NCBI RefSeq assembly: GCF_000521465.1
Contig: NZ_BAVR01000001.1
Span: 61,510 to 125,509 of the forward strand
From: Acetivibrio straminisolvens JCM 21531
Lineage (GTDB): Bacteria; Bacillota; Clostridia; Acetivibrionales; Acetivibrionaceae
DNA: 64,000 nucleotides
Direction: 5' to 3'
In this document: positions 51,115-64,000 of the stretch, one piece after another
How the letters are laid out: each line of letters opens with the position of its first letter
Numbering within the stretch: the stretch's first letter is position 1
Made by a program: the position numbers and the translations under genes
The notes under the pieces: generated by a model
Seen by the model: the letters and a program-made list of their open reading frames with translations, nothing else
Database searches by the model: none
Told to the model about the DNA's origin: nothing

Positions 51115-54100
51115 ATGTATAAAAGATTATTGTCGGCAGCACTGATAATTATGCTGTTATTATCAGCCTGGTCGCCAATATCCATACAAGCATCTGATGG
51201 AATTAATGACATTAGAGGCCATTGGGCTGAAGAAGACTTGAGTAAATGGATGGAAAAAGGTATTTTACTGGGCTACCAGGATGGAACGATAAGACCTGAT
51301 AATAATATCACAAGAGCCGAGTTTGTCACATTAATTAACAAGGTTTTTGGATTTTATGAATTAAGCCAGGAACAGTTTTCGGATGTCGAAAATTCAAAGT
51401 GGTATTCTGGCGAAATATTAAAGGCCAGGACGGCGGGATATATTGCAGGCTATGGAAATAATGTTTTCAAACCTGAAAATTATATTACAAGACAAGAAGC
51501 CGTTGTAATAATCGCGAAAGTTTTTGAAATACAAAGCGGTAGCAATTATACAAGCAAGTTTAAAGATGGGGGTTTGGTAAAGGAATACGCAAAAGATTCA
51601 GTTAGTGCGTTGATTGAAAAAGGCTACATAGCAGGTTATGAAGATGGCACTTTCAGGCCGGACAACTACATTACCCGTGCGGAAACAATAAAAATTCTAA
51701 ATCGAATTATTCCTTCTTTGTATAATGGCAAAGGAGACTATAAAGATGAAGAAATAAACGGAAACGCGTTGATTAATACCGAAGGAGTTGCTTTAAAAGA
51801 TACCGTAGTAAATGGTGATTTATATCTTGCTCAGGGAATTCAAAACGGCGATGTCGTCCTTGAAGGTGTAGATGTAAAAGGAACGGTTTTCGTAAATGGC
51901 GGAGGAAGCGACAGCATACATTTAATAAATACTAAAGTAAACAGGGTTGTTGTCAATAAAACAGGGGTTAGAATTGTAACTTCCGGCAATAGCTCGGTTG
52001 AAAGTGTTGTTGTTAAATCCGGTGCAAAACTTCAAGAAAAAGAATTGACGGGTGACGGCTTTAAAAAGGTTACAGTCGATTCCCAACTTTCATCCCGCAA
52101 TGAAATAATATTTGTCGGCGATTTCGAACAGGTCGATGTTTTGGCGGATGATGCCTTGCTGGAAACCAAAGAGGCAAAAATGAAACTGAGAATATCCGGC
52201 CAAAGGATTAAAATAAATGGAAAGACAATAGAAAAATCGCCAAAGAACTATATTGTAGACGGGGAACTGATATCAACTGAAGAAGAATCCGATCCTTCCG
52301 ACGTACCCGGTGCGGAAAACGATCAAAATACAGGTAGCCCGGGCTCATCGACTAATCCTGCACCAACCAAGAATCCGAATGAAGAGTGGCGTCTGGTTTG
52401 GAGCGATGAGTTTGACAGTCCTGAAATAAACATGGCTAATTGGAGCTATGACGACCCGACCAACGGAAGATGGAACGGAGAAGTACAATCTTACACACAA
52501 AACAATGCCTATATCAAAGACGGCGCGTTGGTTATTGAAGCCAGAAAAGAAGATATTACGGAACCAAGCGGTGAGACTTATCATTATTCGTCGTCAAAAC
52601 TGATTACCAAAGGCAAAAAATCATGGAAGTACGGAAAATTTGAAATTAGGCAAAAATGCCACAGGGACAAGGTATATGGCCTGCAATCTGGATGATGCCG
52701 GAAGACGAACCTTTCTACGGAACATGGCCAAAGTGTGGCGAAATAGATATTATGGAGCTTTTGGGCCACGAGACTGATAAAATTTATGGAACGATCCATT
52801 TTGGAGAGCCTCATAAAGAGTCCCAGGGAACGTATACCTTGCCGGAAGGCCAGACCTTTGCCGATGATTTCCATGTTTATTCGATTGAATGGGAACCGGG
52901 AGAAATACGCTGGTATATAGACGGCAAGCTGTATCATGTCGCTAATGACTGGTATTCGAGAGACCCGTACCTTGCTGATGATTACACTTATCCCGCACCT
53001 TTTGACCAGAATTTCTTCTTGATTCTCAATATATCCGTTGGTGGCGGCTGGCCGGGATATCCTGATGAAACGACAGTTTTCCCGCAGCAAATGGTTGTGG
53101 ACTATGTAAGAGTATATCAAAAGAGCAAATATCCTCACAGGGAAAAACCGGCAAAGGAAGAAATGAAGCCAAGAGAGCCTCTTGGGGACGGCAATTATAT
53201 CTATAACGGCGGTTTTGATGTGGATGATTCTGCAGCAGTTGGTGTGGAAGGCGTTCCATATACGTCTTACTGGACATTCTTAACAGCATCCGGTGGAGCT
53301 GCGACAGTCAATGTAGAGGAAGGTGTTATGCACGTACAGATAGAAAACGGAGGGACAACCGACTACGGCGTACAATTGCTTCAAGCTCCGATTCATCTTG
53401 AAAAAGGCGCAAAATACAAAGCATCTTTTGACATGAAAGCTGAAAATCCAAGGCAGGTAAAACTGAAAATAGGCGGAGACGGCGACAGGGGATGGAAAGA
53501 TTACGCGGCTATTCCACCGTTTGATGTCTCAACAGAGATGACCAACTATGAGTTTGAGTTTACCATGAAAGATGATACCGATGTTAAGGCACGGTTTGAG
53601 TTTAATATGGGATTGAACAATAATGATGTCTGGATTGACAATGTTAAACTGATTAAAACAGAAAATGCGCCGGTTATAGATCCTTCCGAAATAGCAAGAC
53701 CTCCGCTTCTTTCCGGCAACTATATATACAACGGTACCTTTGACCAAGGTCCGAACAGAATGGGATTCTGGAATTTTGTTGTGGATGGCACTGCAAAGGT
53801 ACATACTATATTGGAAGCGATGTTAATGAGCGCAGATTTGAAACAAGAATAGAAAAAGGCGGAACGTCGAAGGGAGCCATAAGATTGGTTCAGCCGGGAA
53901 TTAATATTGAAAACGGCAAGACCTACAAGGTTAGCTTCGAAGCCAGTGCGGCAAATACGAGAACTATTGAGGTGGAAATTGCAAGCAATCTCCACAACAG
54001 CATTTTTGCGACAACTTTTGAAGTAAGCAAAGAGAGCAAGATATACGAATTTGAGTTTACAATGGACAAAGATTCGGACAAGAACGGAGAACTTAGGTTC

Positions 54101-55113
54101 AATCTGGGCGGAAGCAACGTGAACGTCTATATTGATAATGTAGTTATGAAAAAAGTAAGTTCCGATGAAGTTGAAGGAAACCTGATTTTAAACGGCGTAT
54201 TTAACGGCCTGGCAGGCTGGGGCTATGGAGCGTATGAACTTGGCTCGGCAGATTTTGAAAGTCATGATGAACAATTTAGGGCAATTATTAGCTCTGTCGG
54301 TAATGAAGGTTGGAATGTACAGTTGTATCAGGATAATGTTCCGCTGGAAGAAGGGCAGACCTACGAAGTTTCTTTTGATGCAAAATCAACAGTTGACAGA
54401 AAGGTAATTGTTCAGCTGCAAAGGAACGGTACTTCGGATAATAATTGGATCTCCTATTTCTATCAAGAAGTTGAACTTACTAATGAACTTAAAACATTCA
54501 AATATGAATTTACAATGAGTAAACCTACAGATTCGGCATCAAGATTTAATTTTGCTTTGGGTAATACTGAAAACAAAACTTATGCTCCTCATGAAATAAT
54601 AATTGACAATGTTGTAGTAAGAAAAGTTGCGACTCCTTCTGCGCTGATATTGAACGGAACCTTTGACAATGGAACAGAACATTGGCTGCAATACTGGGGA
54701 GGTGAATGGGAAGACAGCTCTCCCGGTGCGGGGGACGGTACTGCGGAAGGCTCTTGGGAAGTAACAGATGGAGAACTTAAAATTAGTATTACCAAGGTAG
54801 GCATCAAGGATTATACGCCGCAGATTAAACAGGAAACATAGTGTTACAAGAGGGTGTGACGTATACTTTGTCTCTTAAAGCAAGAGCGCTTGAGGCAAGA
54901 AGTATTAAAGTTGACATATTGGATTCTAGCTATAACTGGTATGGAGGAAGTACTTTCGATTTAACAACGGAAGATGCCGTATACACGTTTACATTTACCC
55001 AGAGCAAGTCGGTAAGTAATGGTGTCTTAACTATAAATTTAGGTACCATACCGGGTAAGGCGTCCGCAGCAACTACTGTCTATCTTGACGATATATTGTT
55101 GGAAGAACAGTAA
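51115..55113 (+). CDS. licA: Cell-surface laminarinase LicA (SLH-CBM54-GH16-CBM4)
   Basis: A protein of about 1333 residues, merged at ~52650 (AGGC for AGGGC), ~53806 (CATACT for CATTACT) and ~54834 (GAAAC for GAAAAC). A signal peptide is followed by three SLH repeats (DIRGHWAEEDL..., FSDVENSKWY..., FKDGGLVKEY...), then a region matching CBM54 (VALKDTVVNGDLYLAQG onward) and a Pro/Asn linker. The GH16 domain has its catalytic motif in GEIDIMELLGHE. Four CBM4/9-type modules follow, opening with NYIYNGGFD, NYIYNGTFD, NLILNGVFN and ALILNGTFD. It degrades laminarin and lichenan while bound to the cell envelope. Confidence 0.94.
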
Positions 55114-55161
55114 GAGACAAAGTTTGTAATAGGTGTAAAATTAATTAAAAATTGAGTTTTT

Positions 55162-55206
55162 AAAAGGCATTATATTAGTTTCAAAACTATATAATGCCTT
55201 TTTTTC
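55162..55206 (+). terminator. Terminator of the celC-glyR3-licA operon
   Basis: AAGGCATTATAT (55164-55175) pairs perfectly with ATATAATGCCTT (55189-55200), followed by TTTTTT. Confidence 0.92.
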
Positions 55207-55601
55207 GCAGTATTCTTAAAAATTTGTTGATGTATTTGGAACGTGGTTGTGGTCCTAGGATATTAGACTTAAACATTTGTGAGCTTTAAAATAGAACTTG
55301 ATAAAATTGGGCTGAAAATGGTATAATTCCTAAGAAAGGTAATCAAAAATTAATTTTACTTATTTTAATGATTAGCATTAATGGAAAAATATGTTTTTGC
55401 AAAATAATCAAACAAAATGATATTTATTGTTGTTTTAAAAGGGGCAAGTTCCAGTCTAATAAACACAATCTAAAAGTGCCATTAATCGAAACACCGGATT
55501 CTGAAAGTATCCTGACGCAAATTAAAATTAATAATGACTTCCTTTAAATGGGTGGGTAATGGTTTTAGCAAAAGAGTAAAAGTGGGGGAGTTCAAAAAGT
55601 A
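55207..55601 (+). promoter_or_regulatory. Promoter and long AT-rich leader of the kinase operon
   Basis: TTGATA at 55298-55303 and TATAAT at 55322-55327 have an 18-bp spacer. The predicted mRNA leader is then about 265 bases. I see no gene, repeat or recognised riboswitch in it. Confidence 0.6.
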
Positions 55602-57481
55602 ATGAAAAATGAAATAATTGGAAATAGATATAAATATATCATTGACACATCTTACGGAATAAACAAAGATGGATTTATTGCCATTGGAACCGAGAGTATT
55701 GTTTACAAAGGGCTAAAGACCAGACTGGACGGCGGACTGCAATTTTCCTGTGTGTTGAAGTTTAAGCCAAAGAATGTTTTGGTTGACGGAAAAGTAGTTA
55801 ATCGTTTGGAGATTTTCAAAAACGAAGAATGGAAGATTTTTGAAGAATTAAGAGAATGCAGGTCCATTGTCAAAATAGAAGATGTTATTGACGATTTGGG
55901 TGATTTCAGCCTGCCCTGCGATAAGGTCGCCGGTGGCGTTATAAACGGGGACTCTTATTTTTGCGTTGTTGAAGAGTTTATTGACGGTTGGTCATTAGAG
56001 GAATTTTGCAGAGAGGAATATTGGAAATTAAGGAAAATTGTGCCCTTAGACAATGGGCTAAACGATATTGTAAATTATCACGAGTTTAGCAGCGATGAAA
56101 AAACAGAGATCAACTTTAGCTATAACTATGATAATATATTAAAATATCAAGACCAGATTTTACATTTTATGATAGATTTGTGCGAAATTATGGAATTTGC
56201 AACTGAACAAAAAAATATCCTGCATTTGGATATAAAGCCTGAAAACATTATGGTAACGCGATACGGTAAAGAATTGGTACTTATTGATTTCGGCAGGGCT
56301 AAAAAAGTAACCAAAGCCAACAGGTTTGTGAGAAGCCCTTTATCCGACGTTAACTACAATGATAGTGAAACTGTGGATAGAATGTATCAGTACGGTACGT
56401 TGGGATATGCGGCCCCTGAATGTTACTCGAAAGCTACCGGGGATTCCAAATTTCCTTTTACAGTTAATTTTGAACAAGGAAAAATGTCTGTCGAAAGCGA
56501 TATATTCTCTTTTGGGGCTACTTTCTGGGAGTGTCTTAATATATTTGAACTGGTTACAAAAAGCAAGCTGTTTTCTGATGATATACATGAGTTTTACAGG
56601 AGTAACTTTTTAAACGATGATGTGTATTGTGACAGGGATTTGTCCTGTACGTCAGCCTATTACCATAAAAAACTGGAGGCTATTATAAAAAAGTGTACCC
56701 GAAGACGTTCTCGTAATTATTGTGATTTGGACAATAAAGACTATTATCATTCTTACAAAGATTTAAAAAAGGATTTGGAAGATGCGAGGGATTCTGCACC
56801 AACGATCGTAAAAGAAGAGAACCCACCAGTAAAAATGCTTTTAACTGGTGTGGAAGCATGCTTTCGTTGTTTTCTGTCTTCCTGATCATATATTTTATAT
56901 TTAAAATTATGGCATTTAATATTGCAGAGAACAAATGGGAGGTTTTAACTTCAAATTATAATGAGACTCAGTTTTACAAACTTGAAGAAGTGGCAAAAAG
57001 TCTTATTACTACCGCTCCTGCGGGGAGAGTGGATGAAATATATGACCAAATTGCCGATTTCACGTACAAGGACGGTGAAATATCCGAGTATGAAGCTGTG
57101 ATGTTGGTAAGCCTTTTGCAGAAAATTAACAATAATGATTTGTTGCCTGGACGTGTTGATGAAATTATGAGCAACGCTGACATAAGAAAGTTTAAAGAGA
57201 TTTCAACGGAAATTATAAAGCTTGAGGTAATGGGGGACAGCGCCGGGTATGATTTGGCAAAAGCAATTTTTAATGTTGAAGTTGGAAAAACCAACATCGT
57301 AGAGGCATACGAAACTTTGGTGAAATACAAAATCAATGTTGAATTGCGTAATGCGGTTATCAAGCTCAAAAATACACTTGATAATGATAAAAATATTAAT
57401 ATAATTACAAAAGAAACCGGATTAAACAGGCATGAAATACGGGCACTATTTGAAGAAATAGCAAAGAAGGAGGCGATATAG
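55602..57481 (+). CDS. Membrane-bound Ser/Thr protein kinase-like protein
   Basis: A protein of about 626 residues, merged near 56833 (AAAATG for AAAAATG). The N-terminal kinase domain has IGTESIVYKG, VLKFKPK, the catalytic loop HLDIKPENIM, metal loop LIDFGRAK and YGTLGYAAPE, all residues needed for activity. A membrane segment follows at about residue 422-442 (LFSVFLIIYFIFKIMAF). The last ~180 residues are a helical extracytoplasmic domain of unknown type. It heads an operon with a small membrane protein and a giant surface protein, whose assembly it may monitor. Confidence 0.82.
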
Positions 57482-57804
57482 TGAAAAAATTGCTCGAGAA
57501 GTATTTGATAGTAAAATACATATTGACTTCTTATGTAAAAACTTTATTAATATCGTTGGCAGTCGTTACAGTGCTTTTTGCGGTTCTTATGTTTACAGGT
57601 TTGTATGCGGGAATTGAAAGTGCTCTTAACTTACAGTATAATTCACCTTTTATTTTAGTACCGTTGTATGGATTTGCAGTTTTGGCCGTACTATGTTTCT
57701 TTATTGGATTTCTAATATATTTTTACAAATACAAAAGACCAAAATCAAAAACCAAGTTTTATAAGTTTTTTTCAAATATATTGAATGAAAAATTAATTAA
57801 TTGA
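57481..57804 (+). CDS. Small two-span membrane protein
   Basis: A 107-residue protein starting at GTG that overlaps the stop of the kinase gene by one base. Two hydrophobic spans (LLISLAVVTVLFAVLMFTGL and VPLYGFAVLAVLCFFIGFLI) have basic ends. No family is recognised. Tight coupling suggests it works with the kinase. Confidence 0.65.
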   Translation: MKKLLEKYLIVKYILTSYVKTLLISLAVVTVLFAVLMFTGLYAGIESALNLQYNSPFILVPLYGFAVLAVLCFFIGFLIYFYKYKRPKSKTKFYKFFSNILNEKLIN

Positions 57805-57891
57805 GCTAAAGTTGTTATTAAGATATTTGCTTTTATTTTGCTTATTTGTCTGAAGGGATAATTTGGATTCTCAGACACAAGGGGAGGTTAA

Positions 57892-60800
57892 ATGAATATG
57901 AAGGGGAAAATTAAGCAATTTATTGCTTTGTTGGTGGCCATTGTACTGATAGCGGGAATGTTTCCAATATCCATGCTGTTTGCTTCGGACGAAACGTTTG
58001 AATCTACTTTTACTGTTATAATTGACGGCTCTGTAAAAGGGGATATTTTTGTTACACTTACCAATTCCCAAAATTCAGAAGAAACAAGAACAGAACCTGT
58101 GATAAATGGAGTTGCGACATTTGAAAATTTTGTTGACCTCGACAATTCTTACGATATAAGAATAACGGGAATGACCGGATATGAAGATTATTATTGTCCA
58201 AATATAAATTTTGACGGTCCGAGTATTTCGTTTAGTGCTTCGGATTTTATACCGATAGAGGTCATTAAAGTTTCAGGTAAGATATATGATGAAAACGGCA
58301 ATCTTTATAGAGGGGGCGGAACGGTTTCTTATTCTGTATATAATGAATATAATAATTACACTGTTAATTTTGGAGGCGACGGTGATTTTTCTATTGAAGT
58401 TTATAAGAATGTTCCTTATAACTTTACTTTTACGACATATGACCCTAAATATGATTCTGTTACTCTAGGCCCTATAAGCAGTGATAAAGATATTAACGAC
58501 TTGGAAGTGCGACTTTTCATCAAGACTTTTTCAATTACAACGAACGCCAGTGGGAACGGAACAGTTTCACCTTCTGAATCTTCTGTTCTATATGGCTCGA
58601 ACTACAGCGTATCCGCCAAGGCTGAGCCCGGGTATGAGATTGAGGCATTTATTGTTGACGGAGAGCCGAAAGCGGATGCTGTCGGTAAAGAGGAATATAC
58701 GCATACTTTCTATTACATTACCGGTAATCATACTGTTGATGTTACTTTTAGCGTTAAAACTTATGAATTGGAATTTTGGTTTAATGATGATGGAAAAATA
58801 ATGTATGAATCTTCCCAAAATGTAAACAATGGAGGGAAAATTTACGTTAAAGGTGGAGAAAGCCCCAGTTTTACTGCGATTGCAAACCCTAATTATCACA
58901 TCAGCGAGGTTGTTATTGACGGTGTTAAGCGGGAAGACGGTACTTTTGACAATAAGCAAACCACTTATACATATACTTTTAACAATATAAGTTCCAACCA
59001 TCATATTCGGGTAACATTCTCTATCAATAGATATAGCATAAATATTTCTTCTGTCGGAAAAGGACAGGTTTACGCTGAAGGATTTTCAAATGGAGAAAAG
59101 GTTAACGTGGAACATGGAAAACCTGTTAAGCTTAAACTGATACCTGAATGGGATTATGATGTTAAAGAAGTGTTGCTGGACGGTGAGGCAGTTACTGATT
59201 ATAACTTGTCGGGCGATGGTATTTCCTACATTTATGAACTGCCGTCCGTAACATCCGACCATGATATAACGGCTACTTTTGGCGATATAGAGACTGTTGA
59301 AGGCGATGAAAGCGATTTTTACACTATCATTACTAAAAGCCTTTTAGATGATTACCCGAAATTGTCCGATGACGGTGTACGGATTTACAGCTTTAAAAAC
59401 AAAGATGCTTCGTTAACTTTTAAACTTAATAATGGATATAGTTTTATTTGCATAAATGGAATGATATACTATTCTCAAGCTACAATTACAGAATCGATTT
59501 TAATAGAAGAGATCAAAGTGTATAAGCATTTTATGGTTGGAAGAACATAAAATGCAGCAGAAGATTCAAATAATTATTGATAAAGAGGCTCCGGTTATCT
59601 CCGATATTCCTCCAATGGAGTGGACAAATCAGGATTATACCGTTAAGGGAACGGTAATTGACAAAGATACCAAAGACTTCCCGTCATCCGGCTTGTCAAG
59701 AATTGTTTGGAGCAAGAGAGCATTAACCAAAGAAGAGGTTTTGGCTGAGAATACAAATAAACTTTCGATTACGAACGGTGAATTTTCGTATACAATTACA
59801 ACGGAGCAAAACAACGAAAGATTTTACTTCTATGCAGTTGATAATGCTGACAATGTGTCGGTCCCAAAAACAATAGACGTGAAAATTGACAAAACAAAAC
59901 CGGAAATAACGGAGTTACATTTAGGAAAAAAGATGGGTCTGATGGCTCACAGGTTATTAATTTCTTGAGCTTCGGGACTTTTTCCAATGATGAAATTGAA
60001 GTGGTTGTAACTGCCCAAGACCCCGGTATTTCATCAGGTTTGAAAGAAATTACTCTGTACAGTGACGGTGTTGCTGTAGAGACAAAAACGGTAACAGAAA
60101 ATTTTGCGGTGTTCAATTTAAACCTTGAGAATTTTAGCGGAAATGAAATTTCCGCATCTGTAAAAGACGTGGCAGGTAATGATTCGGCAAGTGACGGGCT
60201 TACAAAGCCGACAGATGTGAAAACAAATGCGTTTAGCAATTTTGTAGGGCTTAGGGATGAAAAACCGACTGTTGTTATTACTCCTTTGAGCAAGTCGGTG
60301 TATAGAGAAGGTGAAAAAGAATGGTATAACGACACTGTGGCATTTTCAGTATATACTGCCACTGACAGCGCCGGAATTTATTCGGTTGAAATCAAAGTCA
60401 ACGGCAAGTCAGTTGCAACTGACAAATTAGGAAAAGCCGTAAATGCCAACTTTTTTGAATCTCAGATGCTGAGTGAAACATTTACGGTTGATACGGATTT
60501 TAATGCCTTGGATGGAGAGAATAACATTGAAGCAATTGTTACCAATAACTATGGCAACGTGGAAACTGCCAGAATAAAGGTGTTTATTGACAAGACCAAC
60601 CCGAGAATCATTGGATTTAATATTACTGCAGAAAACAACGGAATGTTAAGTAAAATATTGAATTTCCTGTCATTCGGAAATTTCTTCAATGAGAGGGTAA
60701 GAGTAACAGTTATTGCTGACGACAGATATGGGGCTACTTCGGGTATCAAAACAATTACTTTATATATGAATAATAGTTCTGTAAACGATGCACCTAAAGC

Positions 60801-63800
60801 TGCAATTCCGCTTAGTGACGGAACATATAGAGCAGAGTTTGTTTTACCGCAGCGCCTGCTTTCCGATGACGTTTCATTGAATGCGGTCTTGTCAGCAGTA
60901 GCAACTGACAATGTCGGAAATATAACGGGCAAAGACAAAAATAATCCCAATGGTGTTCCGATAACGCCCGATATTGTAAATTCCGACTTTAAAAACAGCA
61001 GACTTATTATTGAAACAATCAATCCGGCAATAAGTATTTCCTGTCCGGAACCTGATTTTGTAGCAAAAAACGGTGAGAAGTGGTATTCGGATGATGTTGT
61101 GTTTAAAGTTACCGTTAAAGACTTGAATTCGGGTATTCGCTCAGTCAGGATTAAGATTAACGGTACCGATATTACAAGAGATAAAGACGGGAAGGCCATA
61201 AACGCTGAATTTTACAACAGAGAAACACATGAAGAAGTTTTTCTGGTAAGTACCAGCCAGGCTACCAGAGCGAATAATGGTTCTTATTTGATTGAAGTTA
61301 CTGCTGTTGATAATGCCGGAAACAGTTATTCTTTAAGCGATATTGTGTATAAGGATACGGATATTCCTGCCGTCACGGACTTTAGTTTTGTTCCAACAAC
61401 ATCTGACGGTATTGGCAATACATCTGAATTTATCAACTTTTTGGAATATGGCTTCTATTTCAAGGCGGAATTCAACGTTGTTGTGAGTGTGTCGGATGAC
61501 AAACCTTCTTCCGGGCTTGACAAAATAAGCTACCGTCTTGTATCTTACGAGAACGGAAAAAAATCGGAAGAGAAAAAAGGAACTCAAATTATTGCGGACG
61601 GCAAGGCGGTTATATCCGTTCCCAAAGGTTTTAAAGGGCAGATATATGTAGAGGCGTTTGACAACACCAAAAACAAATCCAAGGAGGTAACTCCAAAAGG
61701 ATTTGTAAGTGATGATGCTGCTCCGGAGATTAGCATTACGAACAACACGCCTACAAATTATAATGATGCCGCCGGAAACAAATTGTATGTTACCGACATG
61801 AGTTTTACAGTCACAATCTCGGATTATGACTCGGGTATAAAGGAAATTGGATATTCCCAGAGTTCGGAAAAAGAATCCTTTGAGAGAAAGAGCACATTGA
61901 TTGCCAACAAAGGTTACAAAGTAGGCGATGTTCTGGAAAATGGCTGGGTAGTCGCGGAAATGGATCAGAACCTTGTTACAAAGGTTACCAAAGTATTTGC
62001 GTTTAGCTCAGACAATAATGATATTTTCCTTACTTTTGATGCAACCGACCGTTCGGGAAACAAAAAAGAGGATATCCGCACCGAGAGAGTTACAATTGAT
62101 AAAACGGCGCCGGTTATTAATGTAGATTTCCGTCCTGATGAAAGCAAAAACAATTATTACTACAGTGGAAACAGGGTTGCGCAGATAACGGTTGTCGAGA
62201 GAAATTTTGATGCCGGTTTGATAAAAACCACTATTGAAAATAAAATTGGAAGAGTGCCGACCGTTTCCTTTTCTCAAAAGTCAAATACTGAGCATGTTGC
62301 AGTGATTGAGTTTGACGAGGGCGACTATACATTTGATATCAGCGGCACCGATTTGGGCAATCATGCTGCGGTTGTGAATTTCAGCGGAGGAAACGAGAAG
62401 CTGTTCTATGTGGATAAAACCAAGCCCGCTATTGAAGAAAACTTTGCAACATTTGCGAACGACGCTGTAAGTAATAGTTTCAATACAGATAAAACTGCTG
62501 TTATAAAAGTAACAGAACATAATTTTGATCCTCAACTGGCCGGTTTTAAAGTTTTCAGAAAGGATCCGGGAGAAGAACATAACGAGGAAGGTTTTGTAGA
62601 CATAACATCTGAAATATTGAGTACATCCCGTTGGGTATCGGAAGGTGATGTTCATACAATTTCCTTTACATTCAATAGAGATGCTGTCTACAAGATGGAA
62701 ATTCATCCTGAAGATTTGGCCGGAAACAGTGCTGAGCTAAGACGTACGGTTGTGTTTGAAATTGATAAAACACCACCGGTTGTTAAGGCAAAAAACGGTG
62801 TTTTGGTTAATGAAAATAATACTGCGTTTGTAGAAATATATCCTTATTCAAGAAAGGATGATCCCGTTCCTGCTGTTGAGTTTAGTGATTTAAATATTGA
62901 CCATATCAGGTATAACTTGACGGTTTATATTCCCGACCATACAGCAAAGAAGCTGAAACCGTCATTAAACTGGTCAAGGTGTATCTGGATGAGGATAAGG
63001 ACAAATCCGGCAGAATCAAGGGAAATATTTTCACTTTGCCCGATTTCACACGGGACGGTGTTTATGCATTGGAATTAACTGCCGTGGATGTGGCTGGAAA
63101 TGAAAGTCTGCTTAACGTGAATACATATGCGAGAATGGTTGAGCAGGATGTGTTGGCGTATATCATGGACAGCAACCCGGAAACTAAAACAGGATTGTAT
63201 TCTTTCCAATACAAAAACGGCCAGCCTATCAGCAAAAGGCCTGATAACTTCAGCGATATAAAAATATGTGCTTTTGCAAAGAGCGATACTGAGGTTGAGG
63301 TTCTTTTGAGAGACAATAACGGTGATGAAATAAAAACCGATGCTGCAGGAGTGATAGATTACAGCATCTATGGGTTTAATATCCACAACCTTGTTCTGGA
63401 ATCCCGCTTCTTTAAGGAGACTTTCCAGGATGATACAGATATTGAGCTGTATTTGTCGGTGAAAAATGACGGCAAGAGAGTGGACCTGGGTACAATGCAT
63501 ATTGATAATATAGCTCCGACATGTGAATTGCCTGAAGAATTCAAATCGTGGCATTGGTATTTTGGAGAAGAGGAACGTACGATTACGGTTTCGAATATCA
63601 ACGAATTGGTTGACGAAAACCGGTGCAAGGTATATGATAACGGCAGGGAAATAGATTTCAAATATTACAGTGATAACAATACATTAACATTTACTCTCGC
63701 AAAGGGTTGGCACAACGTTGGAATTGTCCTTGTGGATATGGCGGGAAATGTGAACAATATTCAAGAGATAAGGAATATACATGTTGGATTCTTCTGGCTG

Positions 63801-63914
63801 TGGGTTATTGGGGCACTGTCTGCAGCATTAATTACGGCGATAGTTGTTGCAGTGGTTCATAATATAAGAAAGAGAAGAAAAGAAGAGGAAGAAAGCGAAC
63901 TGGCGGCGGCTTGA
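57892..63914 (+). CDS. Giant surface protein with InlB-type and Ig-like repeats, C-terminal membrane anchor
   Basis: A protein of about 2008 residues, merged at ~59530 (two losses), ~59928 and ~62948. A signal peptide (FIALLVAIVLIAGMFPI) is followed by beta-repeat modules resembling listerial InlB repeats (VSAKAEPGYEIEAFIVDGEP, FTAIANPNYHISEVVIDGVK). At least six bacterial Ig-like modules of ~110-150 residues then follow, each with an IDKTxPxI link and an A-x-D-x-A-G-N strand (ITVTATDNAGN-type). A final membrane span (FFWLWVIGALSAALITAIVV) and KRRKEEEE tail anchor it. It is probably a cell-envelope adhesion or scaffold protein. Confidence 0.75.
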
Positions 63915-63937
63915 TTTGGAAGATAGCTACGTTTTAC

Positions 63938-63966
63938 TTGCTTTTTCAAAATAGAAGTAATATAAT
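63938..63966 (+). promoter_or_regulatory. Promoter at the window end
   Basis: TTGCTT at 63938-63943 and TATAAT at 63961-63966 are spaced 17 bp. It points at a gene beyond the window. Confidence 0.5.
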
Positions 63967-64000
63967 AATGCAAGAAAAGGTAGAAAGTTTCTTGGCATTA

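Noticed and set aside
46177..55113. Cellulosomal (dockerin) proteins
   Set aside because: No duplicated dockerin calcium-binding repeat is present in CelC, LicA or the metallopeptidase.

Overview
The window looks like a thermophilic, anaerobic, cellulolytic clostridium of the Acetivibrio (Clostridium) thermocellum / straminisolvens group. The strongest evidence is the celC-glyR3-licA laminarin operon at 48.7-55.1 kb. As I remember it, the encoded CelC is close to but not identical with the C. thermocellum protein. Low GC, an SLH-anchored LicA, an SLH amidase and strictly anaerobic enzymes (orphan CO dehydrogenase, 2-oxoacid:ferredoxin oxidoreductase, corrinoid methyltransferases) agree with this.

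Data quality shapes the reading. At least 40 reading-frame breaks occur in genes that otherwise look intact, and almost all are repaired by adding one base to a short homopolymer. I therefore merged the fragments into single genes and treat the breaks as assembly errors. Two in-frame TAG codons (23281 and 37912) are substitutions and do not fit this pattern.

Layout. 0-3.8 kb: a stand-alone NRPS-like gene with a predicted Ile-activating A domain. 4-9 kb: a nitrosative/oxygen-stress group on the minus strand (RIC di-iron protein, flavodiiron protein, Fnr-like regulator with a likely 4-Cys cluster site). This group is interrupted by an ECF sigma/anti-sigma pair flanked by decayed copies of the RIC and Fnr genes. 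9.3-14.3 kb: NUDIX, membrane protein, PnuC-NadR, DUF6338 protein, a 27-residue proline-rich mini-gene and an SLH amidase. 14.3-46.1 kb: a 32-kb one-strand island for sulfur and one-carbon chemistry. 46-48 kb: secreted metallopeptidase. 48.6-55.2 kb: celC-glyR3-licA. 55.6-63.9 kb: membrane Ser/Thr kinase, small membrane protein and a ~2000-residue surface repeat protein.

The 14-46 kb island is the main find. It holds O-acetylhomoserine sulfhydrylase, three SsuABC/NitT-type importers, YezD, a nitrogenase-like K/D/H set with a NifB-tail-like mini-protein and a NifX-like protein, and cysteine synthase. It continues with a corrinoid protein, two UroD-type methyltransferases, a RACo-type corrinoid activator and DUF1847, then a PaaK-like CoA ligase, an aminotransferase and a four-subunit 2-oxoacid:ferredoxin oxidoreductase. 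RidA, two PLP C-S lyases and a CooS-type CODH complete it. Four promoters in the island carry the same AAAACATAT-type element just after the -10 box, suggesting one repressor. My working model is import of an organosulfur compound, reductive and PLP-dependent C-S cleavage, methyl transfer to a corrinoid, recapture of sulfide or methanethiol by MetY/CysK, and 2-oxoacid oxidation plus CODH supplying reduced ferredoxin to the nitrogenase-like reductase. The substrate and the integrated pathway are inference.
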